A stretch of DNA of 15,891 bases from Gallionellaceae bacterium UBA6222 (lineage in GTDB: Bacteria; Pseudomonadota; Gammaproteobacteria; Burkholderiales; Gallionellaceae): assembly GCA_002421915.1 (NCBI GenBank), contig DISA01000036.1:16702-32592 (forward strand), written 5' to 3'. The notes below the pieces were generated by a model. That model was not told where the DNA came from. It ran no database searches and was given only the letters and a program-made list of their open reading frames with translations. The position numbers and the translations under genes were made by a program. Shown in pieces: positions 7,006 through 14,103 of this stretch (within the stretch, counting starts at the first letter, position 1; each line of letters begins with the position of its first letter).

Positions 7006-7719
7006 ATGCGTCCCAGCCAGCGCCAGCCAGACCAGCTTCGTTCAATCCGCATTACCCGTCACTACACCAAACACGCCGAAGGATCGGTGCTGATCGAGTG
7101 CGGCGACACCAAGGTCATCTGTACCGCCAGCGTTGAAGAGCGCGTGCCGCCACATAAAAAGGGCAGCGGTGAGGGTTGGGTCACGGCCGAATACGGCATG
7201 CTGCCGCGTTCCACCGGCAGCCGGATGGGGCGCGAAGCAGCCAAAGGGAAGCAATCCGGACGTACGCAGGAAATCCAGCGCCTGATCGGGCGGTCCCTGC
7301 GCGCAGGCGTTGACCGTGTGGCCCTGGGCGAGCGGCAGATCGTGGTCGATTGCGACGTGATTCAAGCCGACGGCGGCACGCGCTGCGCCTCGATCACCGG
7401 GGGCTGGGTCGCGCTGCGTCTGGCGATGAACAAGCTGATGAAAGCCGGGATCTGCACCTCGGACCCGCTGCCCGATCATGTCGCCGCCCTCAGCTGCGGG
7501 ATCTATGCCGGTCAGCCGGTCTGCGATCTGGATTATGCCGAGGACAGCGAAGCCGGAACTGACGGCAATTTCATCATGACCGGCTCTGGCAAGCTGATCG
7601 AGGTGCAGATGTCCGCCGAGGGCGCCACCTTCAGCCGTGCGCAGATGAACGAGCTGATGGATCTGGCCGAAGCCGGCGTGGCCGAGCTGGTAGCCGCGCA
7701 AAAGGCCGCCGTGGCATGA
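7006..7719 (+). CDS. rph: Ribonuclease PH; coding sequence is a betaproteobacterial/alphaproteobacterial chimera
   Basis: RNase PH is a phosphate-dependent 3'-5' exoribonuclease that trims tRNA 3' ends. The frame is intact at 237 residues, normal for the family. R86 and R126, the positions known to bind phosphate in RNase PH, are present, as is the DGNFIMTGSGKLIEVQ core (about 186-201). The two ends differ in ancestry. Residues 1 to about 88 (RITRHYTKHAEGSVL, AAKGKQSGRTQ) read as betaproteobacterial. From about residue 101 (AGVDRVALGE, RCASITGGWVALRLAMNKLMKAG) it reads as Rhodobacteraceae, where betaproteobacteria usually have RAVVD and TASITGAYVAL. The switch lies in EIQRLIGRSLRA. Each parent gene would be full length; this hybrid is probably an assembly product. 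The end overlaps rdgB by four bases (ATGA). Confidence 0.93.
   Translation: MRPSQRQPDQLRSIRITRHYTKHAEGSVLIECGDTKVICTASVEERVPPHKKGSGEGWVTAEYGMLPRSTGSRMGREAAKGKQSGRTQEIQRLIGRSLRAGVDRVALGERQIVVDCDVIQADGGTRCASITGGWVALRLAMNKLMKAGICTSDPLPDHVAALSCGIYAGQPVCDLDYAEDSEAGTDGNFIMTGSGKLIEVQMSAEGATFSRAQMNELMDLAEAGVAELVAAQKAAVA
7264..7308. other. Probable chimeric join between two genomes
   Basis: Upstream of this segment rph and its neighbours (phosphatase, yicC, gmk, rpoZ, spoT) have betaproteobacterial sequence and order. Downstream, rph and its neighbours (rdgB, ridA-like, hemW, parB, parA, rsmG, mnmG, mnmE, rho) are Rhodobacteraceae-like. The segment encodes TQEIQRLIGRSLRAG, conserved in both classes, so a shared k-mer could bridge two genomes. 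Base composition differs across it: by hand count, 28 of 60 bases are G or C at 6601-6660, against 38 of 60 at 7801-7860. Confidence 0.8.
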
Positions 7720-8324
7720 GAAAATTCACCGAAAAGCGCCTGCTGGTCGCGACGCACAACAAGGGCAAACTGGCCGAAATCGCCGCATTGCTGGCGCCTT
7801 TCGGGATCGAATGTGTCGGCGCGGCCGAGATGAACCTGCCCGAACCCGCCGAAACAGAGACGAGTTTCGTCGGAAACGCCCGGATCAAGGCCCATGCCGC
7901 CGCCAAGGCCACCGGCCTGCCCGCCCTGTCGGACGACAGCGGGATCGAGGTCGATTGTCTGGGTGGCGCGCCGGGCGTTTATACCGCCGACTGGGCCGAA
8001 ACCCCCACCGGGCGCGATTTCACCATGGCGATGACCAAGACCTGGGAGGCCTGCGACAAGATCGCGGCGCCCGAACCCCGCAGCGCCCGCTTCCGCTCGA
8101 CCCTGGTGCTGGCCTGGCCGGATGGGCACGACGAAGTGTTCGAAGGCAAGGTCGAGGGACATCTTGTCTGGCCGATGCGCGGCGCACTGGGCCATGGCTA
8201 CGACCCGATGTTCCAGCCCGAAGGATACGACATCACCTTTGCCGAAATGGACCCCGCGAAGAAAAATGAAATCAGCCACCGCGCGGATGCATTCCGCAAG
8301 CTGGTCACCTGTTTCGAGGTTTGA
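7716..8324 (+). CDS. rdgB: XTP/dITP pyrophosphatase (HAM1/RdgB family)
   Basis: RdgB hydrolyses non-canonical purine triphosphates (dITP, ITP, XTP) to monophosphates and keeps them out of DNA. The protein has 202 residues, normal length. Key motifs are LLVATHNKGKLAEI near the N-terminus (the substrate-binding THN..K), SDDSGIEVDCLGGAPGVYTADWA in adjoining pieces mid-protein with the catalytic Asp region, GHGYDPMF and the C-terminal EISHRADAFRKL. The ATG lies inside the rph stop (ATGA, 7716-7719), so it is translationally coupled. No Shine-Dalgarno is evident. The sequence style (MRKFTEKRLLVATHN) and GC-rich codons fit Rhodobacteraceae. Both betaproteobacteria and Rhodobacteraceae carry rdgB after rph, so the join looks natural at the level of gene order. 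Confidence 0.95.
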   Translation: MRKFTEKRLLVATHNKGKLAEIAALLAPFGIECVGAAEMNLPEPAETETSFVGNARIKAHAAAKATGLPALSDDSGIEVDCLGGAPGVYTADWAETPTGRDFTMAMTKTWEACDKIAAPEPRSARFRSTLVLAWPDGHDEVFEGKVEGHLVWPMRGALGHGYDPMFQPEGYDITFAEMDPAKKNEISHRADAFRKLVTCFEV

Positions 8325-8326
8325 TG

Positions 8327-8710
8327 ATGAGCGATCGGAAAAACATTTCGGGCGGATCGCCCTACGAGCCCAAGCTGGGCTATTCGCGCGCCGTGGTGCA
8401 AGGCGATTGGTGTTTCGTCGCCGGCACGACCGGCGCCGATCCGGTCAGCAAGGCCTTCCCTGACAGTGTTCTGGATCAGGCGCGCAACACACTCGCCACG
8501 ATCAAGGCCGTGCTGGAAGGTGCGGGCTTCGGAATGGAGCATGTCGTGCGGGCGAATTACATCATCACCGACGCCGCCTATATGGAACAGATCATCCCCG
8601 CCCTGTCGGAAACCTTCGGCGAGATCCGCCCGGCGGCCACGATGATCATTGCCGGTCTGGTAAACCCCGCGATGAAGATCGAAATCGAAGTCACGGCCTT
8701 CAAGGGATGA
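8327..8710 (+). CDS. RidA/YjgF family protein
   Basis: RidA-family proteins are small trimeric enzymes; classical RidA hydrolyses reactive enamine/imine intermediates released by PLP enzymes. From the chosen start the protein has 127 residues, normal for the family. It shows SRAVVQGDWCFVAGTTGADP near the N-terminus (two adjoining motifs), the central QARNTLATIKAVLEGAGF helix and the C-terminal RPAATMI...MKIEIEVTA. The Arg before PAAT is in the position of the substrate-binding Arg of RidA. Whether it acts as an imine deaminase or belongs to another Rid subgroup cannot be told. TTG 8321, ATG 8324 and ATG 8327 are all in frame. I chose 8327 because GAGG at 8316-8319 is then seven bases away. 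It sits between rdgB and hemW and overlaps hemW by four bases. Confidence 0.85.
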   Translation: MSDRKNISGGSPYEPKLGYSRAVVQGDWCFVAGTTGADPVSKAFPDSVLDQARNTLATIKAVLEGAGFGMEHVVRANYIITDAAYMEQIIPALSETFGEIRPAATMIIAGLVNPAMKIEIEVTAFKG

Positions 8711-9864
8711 CCGAAGACTGGCGCAACGGTGGGTTCGGGCTGTATCTGCACTGGCCATTCTGCGCCTCGAAGTGCCCCTATTGCGATTTCAACAGCCATG
8801 TGGCCGCGGAAATCGACCAAAACCGCTGGAACAGAGCCTATCTGGCCGAGATCGAGCGTGTCGGTGCTGAGACCAAAGACCGGGTTTTGAATTCGGTCTT
8901 TTTCGGTGGGGGCACGCCCTCGCTGATGGACCCCGCCCTTGTGGCGGCCATTCTGGACAAGGTGCGGACGACCTGGCGCCTTGCCAATGACATCGAAATT
9001 ACCCTGGAGGCGAACCCGTCGAGCATCGAATCCGGGCGGTTCAGAGCCTATTCCGAGGCTGGGGTGAACCGGGTTTCGATGGGCATGCAGGCGCTGAATG
9101 ATGCCGATCTGCGGCGGCTCGGGCGGCTGCATTCGGTGGCCGAAGGGCGGCGCGCCTTTGACATTGCGCGCTCGGTTTTCGATCGGGTCAGCTTTGACCT
9201 GATCTATGCGCGGCAGGATCAGCCGCTCGACGCCTGGCGCGCGGAACTGACCGAAGCGCTGTCGATGGCGATTGACCATCTGTCGCTGTATCAGCTGACA
9301 ATCGAGGACGGCACAGCCTTTGGCGCGCGTCACGCCGCAGGAAAGTTGCGCGGCCTTCCCGAAGACGAGGCGGCCGCCGATATGTACCTGTTAACGCAGG
9401 AAATTTGTGATGCGCATGGGATGCCCGCCTACGAGGTTTCGAACCATGCGCGGGCCGGTGCCGAAAGCCGGCACAACCTGATTTACTGGCGCTATGGCGA
9501 TTACGCCGGGATCGGCCCCGGTGCCCACGGCCGGCTAACGCTGAACGGCGCTCGTCAGGCAACCGATACGCCCAAAGCCCCGAACGCCTGGTTGGAAGCC
9601 GTCGAATCCCTGGGAACCGGCGAGTTGCCGCGTGCGGCCCTGCCCCGCGATGAACAAGCGATAGAATATCTGCTGTTCGGCCTGCGCCTTGCAGAAGGCA
9701 TTTCTGCAGACCGCTATCGCGCGCTTTGGGGGCAAGATCTGCCGCAGGATCGCCTGGAGTATCTGTCGGATCTAGGCATGATTCAGGTGGATCAGGGTCG
9801 AATTTCAGCAACAAAGGCCGGCATGCCAGTGCTGAACGCCATTCTGCGAGAGCTGATGCCATAA
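8707..9864 (+). CDS. hemW: Radical SAM heme chaperone HemW
   Basis: HemW binds heme and delivers it to target proteins such as respiratory enzymes. It was long misnamed as a second coproporphyrinogen III oxidase. The protein has 385 residues. The radical-SAM motif CASKCPYCDF (C19, C23, C26) holds the 4Fe-4S cluster. Phe follows in place of the fourth Cys found in true HemN (CxxxCxxCxC), which favours HemW. FFGGGTPSL, the SAM-binding GGGTP loop, and MGMQALNDADLRRLGRLHS follow, and the C-terminal HemN_C-type domain is complete. The ATG lies in the stop of the RidA gene (ATGA, 8707-8710). AAGGG abuts the start too closely to be a normal ribosome site, so coupling is likely. A strong terminator begins three bases after the stop. 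Confidence 0.94.
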   Translation: MTEDWRNGGFGLYLHWPFCASKCPYCDFNSHVAAEIDQNRWNRAYLAEIERVGAETKDRVLNSVFFGGGTPSLMDPALVAAILDKVRTTWRLANDIEITLEANPSSIESGRFRAYSEAGVNRVSMGMQALNDADLRRLGRLHSVAEGRRAFDIARSVFDRVSFDLIYARQDQPLDAWRAELTEALSMAIDHLSLYQLTIEDGTAFGARHAAGKLRGLPEDEAAADMYLLTQEICDAHGMPAYEVSNHARAGAESRHNLIYWRYGDYAGIGPGAHGRLTLNGARQATDTPKAPNAWLEAVESLGTGELPRAALPRDEQAIEYLLFGLRLAEGISADRYRALWGQDLPQDRLEYLSDLGMIQVDQGRISATKAGMPVLNAILRELMP

Positions 9865-9867
9865 TGA

Positions 9868-9894
9868 AAACGCCGGGGTTGATCCCCGGCGTTT
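9868..9894. terminator. Strong hairpin terminator shared by hemW and parB
   Basis: AAACGCCGGGG (9868-9878) and CCCCGGCGTTT (9884-9894) form an 11-bp perfect stem with a 5-base loop, very GC-rich in the middle. T-rich sequence follows on the plus strand (GTTTTA to 9900). On the minus strand the stem ends in a run of T from the AAAA at 9867-9870. It fills nearly all of the 33-base gap between the convergent hemW and parB genes and can work in both directions. Confidence 0.85.
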
Positions 9895-9897
9895 GTT

Positions 9898-10788
9898 TTA
9901 GCGCATCGCGCTCAGCAATTGGCAAATTTCGTCAAGCTGATCCAGGCTTGTATAGGTAATGGTCAGCGCCCCACCCCCAAGATCCTTGTGGTCGATACTG
10001 ACCTTCATCCCGATCGTGGCGCTCAAGTCGGCTTCAAGCGCGCGTGTATCGGCGTCCTTTTCCGAAATCCGCGGCTGACGTTCGCGGGCGGGTTTGGCGT
10101 CGGGTTTCTTGGCCAAACGCTCCACTTCGCGCACAGACAGCCCCTTGGCCACGGCTTCGCGGGCAAGCTTGACCGGATTTTCAGCGGTTATCATCGCACG
10201 CGCATGACCTGCGGTAAGCTGCCCATCCCGCAGCATCCCCTGCACTTCTTCGGGCAAATGCAGCAAACGCAGCAGATTGGCGATGTGACTGCGGCTTTTC
10301 GACAGCGCCTCGGCAACCTTTTCTTGGGTGTGGCCAAAGCGATCCATCAGCTGCCGATAGCTGAGCGCTTCCTCCAGGGGATTGAGGTTTTCGCGCTGAA
10401 TATTCTCGATGATCGCGACTTCCAGCACCTCGGTGTCGCTGAATTCACGCACGATGACCGGCAGTTGATGCAGTTGCGCCATTTGCGCGGCCCGCCAGCG
10501 ACGTTCGCCCGCCACGATTTCATAGAAATCGGGCTTGGTCGGATGTTTACGCACGATCAGCGGCTGGATTACGCCCTTTTCCCGGATCGACGCAGCCAGA
10601 TCTTCCAACGCCTCGGGGGTGAAGTCCCGACGCGGCTGATTCGGGTTCGGTTCGATTTTTTCAACCGGTATCATCGAATCTGCACGGCGCGGCGCGGCTT
10701 CGGCCTCGCCCGCGGTGATGTTCACATCGGCCATCAGCGCGGAAAGACCGCGTCCAAGCCCGCGCCGTTCGATTTTTTTCTCGCTCAT
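9898..10788 (-). CDS. parB: Chromosome-partitioning protein ParB (parS-binding CTPase)
   Basis: ParB loads on parS sites, spreads as a CTP-dependent clamp and marks the origin region for segregation by ParA. The protein has 296 residues. It contains the N-terminal ParA-interaction stretch (RRGLGRGLSALM, about 8-19), the ParB/Srx nuclease-like domain with GERRWRA at 94-100 and ENIQRENLNPLEEA at 128-141 (CTP-binding and clamp motifs). A helix-turn-helix (TQEKVAEALSKSRSHIANLLRLL, two adjoining pieces, about 154-176) and a C-terminal dimerisation domain follow. AAGGA lies six bases before the ATG. It follows parA after 3 bases and is the last gene of the minus-strand operon. Two perfect parS sites lie 1.4 and 3.3 kb upstream. 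Confidence 0.96.
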   Translation of the reverse strand: MSEKKIERRGLGRGLSALMADVNITAGEAEAAPRRADSMIPVEKIEPNPNQPRRDFTPEALEDLAASIREKGVIQPLIVRKHPTKPDFYEIVAGERRWRAAQMAQLHQLPVIVREFSDTEVLEVAIIENIQRENLNPLEEALSYRQLMDRFGHTQEKVAEALSKSRSHIANLLRLLHLPEEVQGMLRDGQLTAGHARAMITAENPVKLAREAVAKGLSVREVERLAKKPDAKPARERQPRISEKDADTRALEADLSATIGMKVSIDHKDLGGGALTITYTSLDQLDEICQLLSAMR

Positions 10789-10791
10789 CGC

Positions 10792-11607
10792 TTATCCTTT
10801 TCCGACCGCAACACCGTGCCGCGCCAGCAATTCCAACGCCAGCGCCCGATAGGCTTCGGAGCCGCGCGAATTGCTATCATAGCTGAGAACCGGCATCGCG
10901 TAAGAGGGCGCCTCGGATACCCGCACATTGCGTGGAATCATTGTGCGGAACACGATTTCGCCCAGCGTCCCGCGCGCGTCGGCCTCGACCTGCTGTGACA
11001 AGTTATTGCGCACATCATACATTGTAAGCACAACACCTTCGATCCGCAGCGTCGGATTTGCACTTTGACGAACTTCGCGGATCGTCAGCATCAGCTGCGA
11101 CAATCCTTCAAGCGCGAAGAATTCGGCCTGCAGCGGCACCAAAACGGCCTGCGCCGCAACCATCGCGTTGACCGTGAGCAGGCTGAGCGAGGGCGGGCAA
11201 TCGATCAGAACATAATCGAGCGCGTAAGCGTCGATATCGGGCTGGCGCAGCGCGTCATGCAGAAGAAAGCTGCGCTTTTCCGTCGAGACCAGCTCCATAT
11301 CCGCCGAGGACAGGTCGGTTGTCGCCGGGCACAGCCACAGCCCCTGAATTGCCGTCGGAACGATGATGGCGCCCAGCGGCGCATCTTCGATCAGCAGATC
11401 GTAGGTGCTGAGCTTCCGATCTTCAGGCTCGATGCCAAGCCCGGTGGAGGCATTCCCCTGCGGGTCCAGGTCGACCAGCAGGACACGCCGCCCCCGTTCA
11501 ACCAGGGCAGCGGCCAGATTGATCGCGGTTGTCGTCTTGCCAACCCCACCCTTTTGGTTGGCAATCGCAATGATCTTGGGGGCAGCGGGACGCGTGGGGT
11601 CAGACAC
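10792..11607 (-). CDS. parA: Chromosome-partitioning ATPase ParA (Soj-like)
   Basis: ParA is a Walker-type ATPase that binds DNA non-specifically when ATP-bound and pulls ParB-parS complexes apart. The 271-residue protein has the deviant Walker A KGGVGKTT at 19-26 with its signature first Lys, the A' motif VDLDPQGN and Walker B LIDCPPS. There is no N-terminal helix-turn-helix, as in chromosomal rather than many plasmid ParA proteins. The frame is open upstream to 11676, but the GTG at 11607 is preferred: AGGAG lies six bases before it and SDPTRPAAPKIIAIANQ is the expected N-terminus. The start overlaps the end of rsmG by 8 bases, so translation is probably coupled. Confidence 0.95.
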   Translation of the reverse strand: MSDPTRPAAPKIIAIANQKGGVGKTTTAINLAAALVERGRRVLLVDLDPQGNASTGLGIEPEDRKLSTYDLLIEDAPLGAIIVPTAIQGLWLCPATTDLSSADMELVSTEKRSFLLHDALRQPDIDAYALDYVLIDCPPSLSLLTVNAMVAAQAVLVPLQAEFFALEGLSQLMLTIREVRQSANPTLRIEGVVLTMYDVRNNLSQQVEADARGTLGEIVFRTMIPRNVRVSEAPSYAMPVLSYDSNSRGSEAYRALALELLARHGVAVGKG

Positions 11608-12232
11608 GGGACACTCCTGAGATTTCAAGCACGGTTGCCTCGGAATCGGTGACGCTGGCATGACAAGCCACATCAAAAGACCAGGATTTTTGCGCTTCCG
11701 AAAGCTCTTCGCGCCATTTTGCCCCTTTCGGGAACAAGGCCGTCCCGCCGGGCTTCAAATGACGCTCTGCGAACTCCAGCAGCTTTGACAGGGGCGCAAG
11801 GGCACGCGCGCTCAGGATATCGGCGCCAAGGGGCGGGATCGCCTCGATCCGCTGGGACAGAACGCGCGTATGCAGGCCAAGCTCGCGGCTGACCGTCATA
11901 AGAAACGCGGCTTTTCGCTGGTCACTTTCTACCAATGCCACACCCAGAGACGACCGCTTTTCGGCCGCCAGAATCGCCACGACAAGCCCGGGGAATCCGC
12001 CACCTGCCCCCAGGTCCGCCCAGATTTTAGCATCTGGCACCTTCGCCAGATCAAAGATCTGCGCGGAATCACGAAAATGACGCCCCCATACGTCCGTCAG
12101 CGTTTGAGGCGACACCAGATTGATGGCCGGATTCCATTTCCGCAAGAGCGCCTCATAGCGATGAAGGCGCTCTATTGTTTCACGTGAAACATTGAAATCC
12201 TCGGCGAAGCTCGCCTCATTCGCGCCCGTCAC
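11600..12232 (-). CDS. rsmG: 16S rRNA (guanine527-N7)-methyltransferase RsmG
   Basis: RsmG (formerly GidB) methylates N7 of G527 in 16S rRNA using SAM. Its loss gives low-level streptomycin resistance in several bacteria. The protein has 210 residues from the chosen start, normal for the family. It has LRKWNPAINLVSP (about 30-42), the SAM-binding ADLGAGGGFPG at 72-82 and SARALAPLSKLLEFA later. An open frame extends upstream to 12415, but that part lies inside mnmG and does not look like RsmG. The GTG at 12232 overlaps the mnmG stop (GTGA) and gives VTGANEASFAEDFNVSRET, the usual start. A perfect parS is embedded in codons 14-19. Its 3' end overlaps parA by 8 bases. Confidence 0.95.
   Translation of the reverse strand: MTGANEASFAEDFNVSRETIERLHRYEALLRKWNPAINLVSPQTLTDVWGRHFRDSAQIFDLAKVPDAKIWADLGAGGGFPGLVVAILAAEKRSSLGVALVESDQRKAAFLMTVSRELGLHTRVLSQRIEAIPPLGADILSARALAPLSKLLEFAERHLKPGGTALFPKGAKWREELSEAQKSWSFDVACHASVTDSEATVLEISGVSRV
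12176..12191. promoter_or_regulatory. parS: parS site (ParB-binding centromere), inside rsmG
   Basis: TGTTTCACGTGAAACA is a perfect 16-bp palindrome identical to the chromosomal parS consensus. It lies in the rsmG coding sequence, covering the last base of codon 14 through codon 19 (NVSRET). The parB product encoded 1.4 kb downstream is the expected binder. Chromosomal parS sites usually cluster near the replication origin. Confidence 0.95.
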
Positions 12233-14091
12233 GCTGAACGCGCCTTGTTCATCTGCCGCAAACGCATCAACAGCAGGGTCAACGCGGCCGGAGTCACACC
12301 ATCCACACGCCCGGCTTGAGCCAGGGTTTCCGGGCGGGCGCGCGTCAGCTTGATCTTCAATTCGGTGGAAAGGCCGGAAAGCGCCGAATAATCGAAGTCT
12401 TCCGGGATTTCCCAATGCTCATCGCGACGCATTGCGGCAACGTCCATATCTTGGCGCTGCATGTAGTTTTGATAAAGCGCATCCTTGCCGAGCTGCGCGG
12501 CAATTTCGGGCGCCACGACGGCAAGCTCTGGCAGTGCCGCGGTAAGCGCATCAAAGGTAATGTCCGGAAAAGACAGCAGTTCCAGCGCGGTGCGGCGGCT
12601 GCCATCCTGATTGACCTTGAGGCCATGCGCCAGTGCCTGCTTTGGCGTCAGCGTCAGCGACCCCATCAATTCGCGACCCGCTGACAGCTTTTCCATTTTT
12701 TCCCCGAACACCGCACGACGATGATCCGAAACACAGCCCAAGTCGATGCCAATCCCGGTCAACCGCTGGTCTGCATTATCGGCACGCAGCGACAGCCGGA
12801 ACTCTGCCCGCGAGGTAAACATGCGGTACGGCTCCGAAACCCCGCGCGTAATCAGATCGTCGATCATCACCCCGATGTAGCTGTTTGTCCGGCTGAAGAT
12901 CATCGGCTCGCGCCCCTGCGCCGACAGCGCCGCGTTCAGCCCCGCCGCCAACCCCTGTGCGGCGGCCTCTTCATAACCGGTTGTGCCGTTGATTTGTCCC
13001 GCAAGATATAGCCCAGGCTGCGCCCGAAGTTCCAATGTTGCCCGCAGCGCGCGCGGATCGACGAAATCATATTCGATCGCATAGCCGGGCTGAAGGATGC
13101 GCACCTCTTCAAGGCCACGGATCGACCGGACATAGGCATCCTGAACATCCACCGGAAGCGATGTGGAAATCCCGTTCGGATAGACCGTGTCGTCATCCAG
13201 GCCTTCCGGCTCCAGGAAAACCTGATGAGAGGACTTGTCCGAGAAGCGAACGATTTTGTCCTCGATCGACGGGCAATAGCGCGGCCCCACGCCTTCTATA
13301 TGCCCGCCATACATGGCCGAACGACCAAGGTTTTCCCGGATCAGATCGTGCGTCCGCTCATTGGTATGGGTAATGCCGCAGGAAATCTGCCGGGCAAAAA
13401 CCGAGTCATGCAGGAAAGAAAACAGCTCGGGCTCATCGTCGCCCGGCTGAAATTCCAGAATGTCCCAGTTGATCGTCTTGCCATCCAGGCGGGGCGGCGT
13501 TCCGGTTTTCAGACGCCCCAGCGGCAGGTCCATGGCTTGCAGGCGCTCGGCCAGGGCAACAGAGGGCTGATCCCCCATCCGACCCCCCGGCCGCTTTTGA
13601 TCGCCGATATGGATCAGGCCGCGCAGGAAGGTCCCCGCAGTCAGAACAACCGCATGCGCCGAAATTTCAGAGCCGTCGGCCAGAACCACACCCGATACCC
13701 GGCCCTCCTGCGTCATCAGGTCAGAAACTTCCGCCTCGATCACATCCAGATTCGGCTGGGCGGCCACAAACTCGGCCATCGCCAGTCGATAAAGCTTGCG
13801 GTCTGCCTGGGTACGCGGCCCCTGAACCGCCGGGCCCTTGCGGCGATTCAAAAGCCGAAACTGGATGCCCGACCGGTCCGCCGCACGGCCCATCACCCCG
13901 TCGAACGCGTCAATCTCGCGAACCAGATGACCCTTGCCCAGCCCACCAATCGCCGGGTTGCAGGACATCACACCAATTGCATCGGCACGCAGGGTCACCA
14001 GCGCAGTACGCGCACCCATCCGGGCCGCCGCATGTGCAGCCTCGGTGCCGGCATGACCGCCGCCAACAACGATGACGTCAAAATGTTTCAC
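12229..14091 (-). CDS. mnmG: tRNA uridine-5-carboxymethylaminomethyl(34) synthesis enzyme MnmG
   Basis: MnmG (GidA) is the FAD enzyme that, with MnmE, adds the carboxymethylaminomethyl group to the wobble uridine of several tRNAs. From the chosen start the protein has 620 residues, standard length. It contains the FAD-binding VVGGGHAGTEAAHAAA at the N-terminus, SCNPAIGGLGKGHLVREID, GPAVQGPRTQADRKLY, GRLKTGTPPRL, GPRYCPSIEDKIVRF and a complete C-terminal MnmE-binding region. Two in-frame GTG codons are possible. At 14100 (FHVKHFDV) the ribosome site would touch the start. At 14091 (KHFDVIVV) GGGAG is eight bases away, so I prefer 14091. A perfect parS covers this initiation region. It starts within 12 bases of the mnmE stop and ends in a GTGA overlap with rsmG. 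Confidence 0.95.
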   Translation of the reverse strand: MKHFDVIVVGGGHAGTEAAHAAARMGARTALVTLRADAIGVMSCNPAIGGLGKGHLVREIDAFDGVMGRAADRSGIQFRLLNRRKGPAVQGPRTQADRKLYRLAMAEFVAAQPNLDVIEAEVSDLMTQEGRVSGVVLADGSEISAHAVVLTAGTFLRGLIHIGDQKRPGGRMGDQPSVALAERLQAMDLPLGRLKTGTPPRLDGKTINWDILEFQPGDDEPELFSFLHDSVFARQISCGITHTNERTHDLIRENLGRSAMYGGHIEGVGPRYCPSIEDKIVRFSDKSSHQVFLEPEGLDDDTVYPNGISTSLPVDVQDAYVRSIRGLEEVRILQPGYAIEYDFVDPRALRATLELRAQPGLYLAGQINGTTGYEEAAAQGLAAGLNAALSAQGREPMIFSRTNSYIGVMIDDLITRGVSEPYRMFTSRAEFRLSLRADNADQRLTGIGIDLGCVSDHRRAVFGEKMEKLSAGRELMGSLTLTPKQALAHGLKVNQDGSRRTALELLSFPDITFDALTAALPELAVVAPEIAAQLGKDALYQNYMQRQDMDVAAMRRDEHWEIPEDFDYSALSGLSTELKIKLTRARPETLAQAGRVDGVTPAALTLLLMRLRQMNKARSA

Positions 14092-14099
14092 GTGAAACA
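14084..14099. promoter_or_regulatory. parS: parS site (ParB-binding centromere) over the mnmG start
   Basis: A second exact copy of TGTTTCACGTGAAACA lies over the mnmG translation initiation region, between the two possible GTG starts. It is 1,908 bases from the first copy. ParB bound here would sit on the mnmE-mnmG junction. Having two identical sites in one short operon supports real centromere function rather than chance. Confidence 0.95.
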
Positions 14100-14103
14100 C
14101 TCC

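Noticed and set aside
9919..10998. 359-residue plus-strand frame
   Set aside because: It is antisense to parB and the end of parA, both unmistakable; long antisense frames are common in GC-rich DNA.
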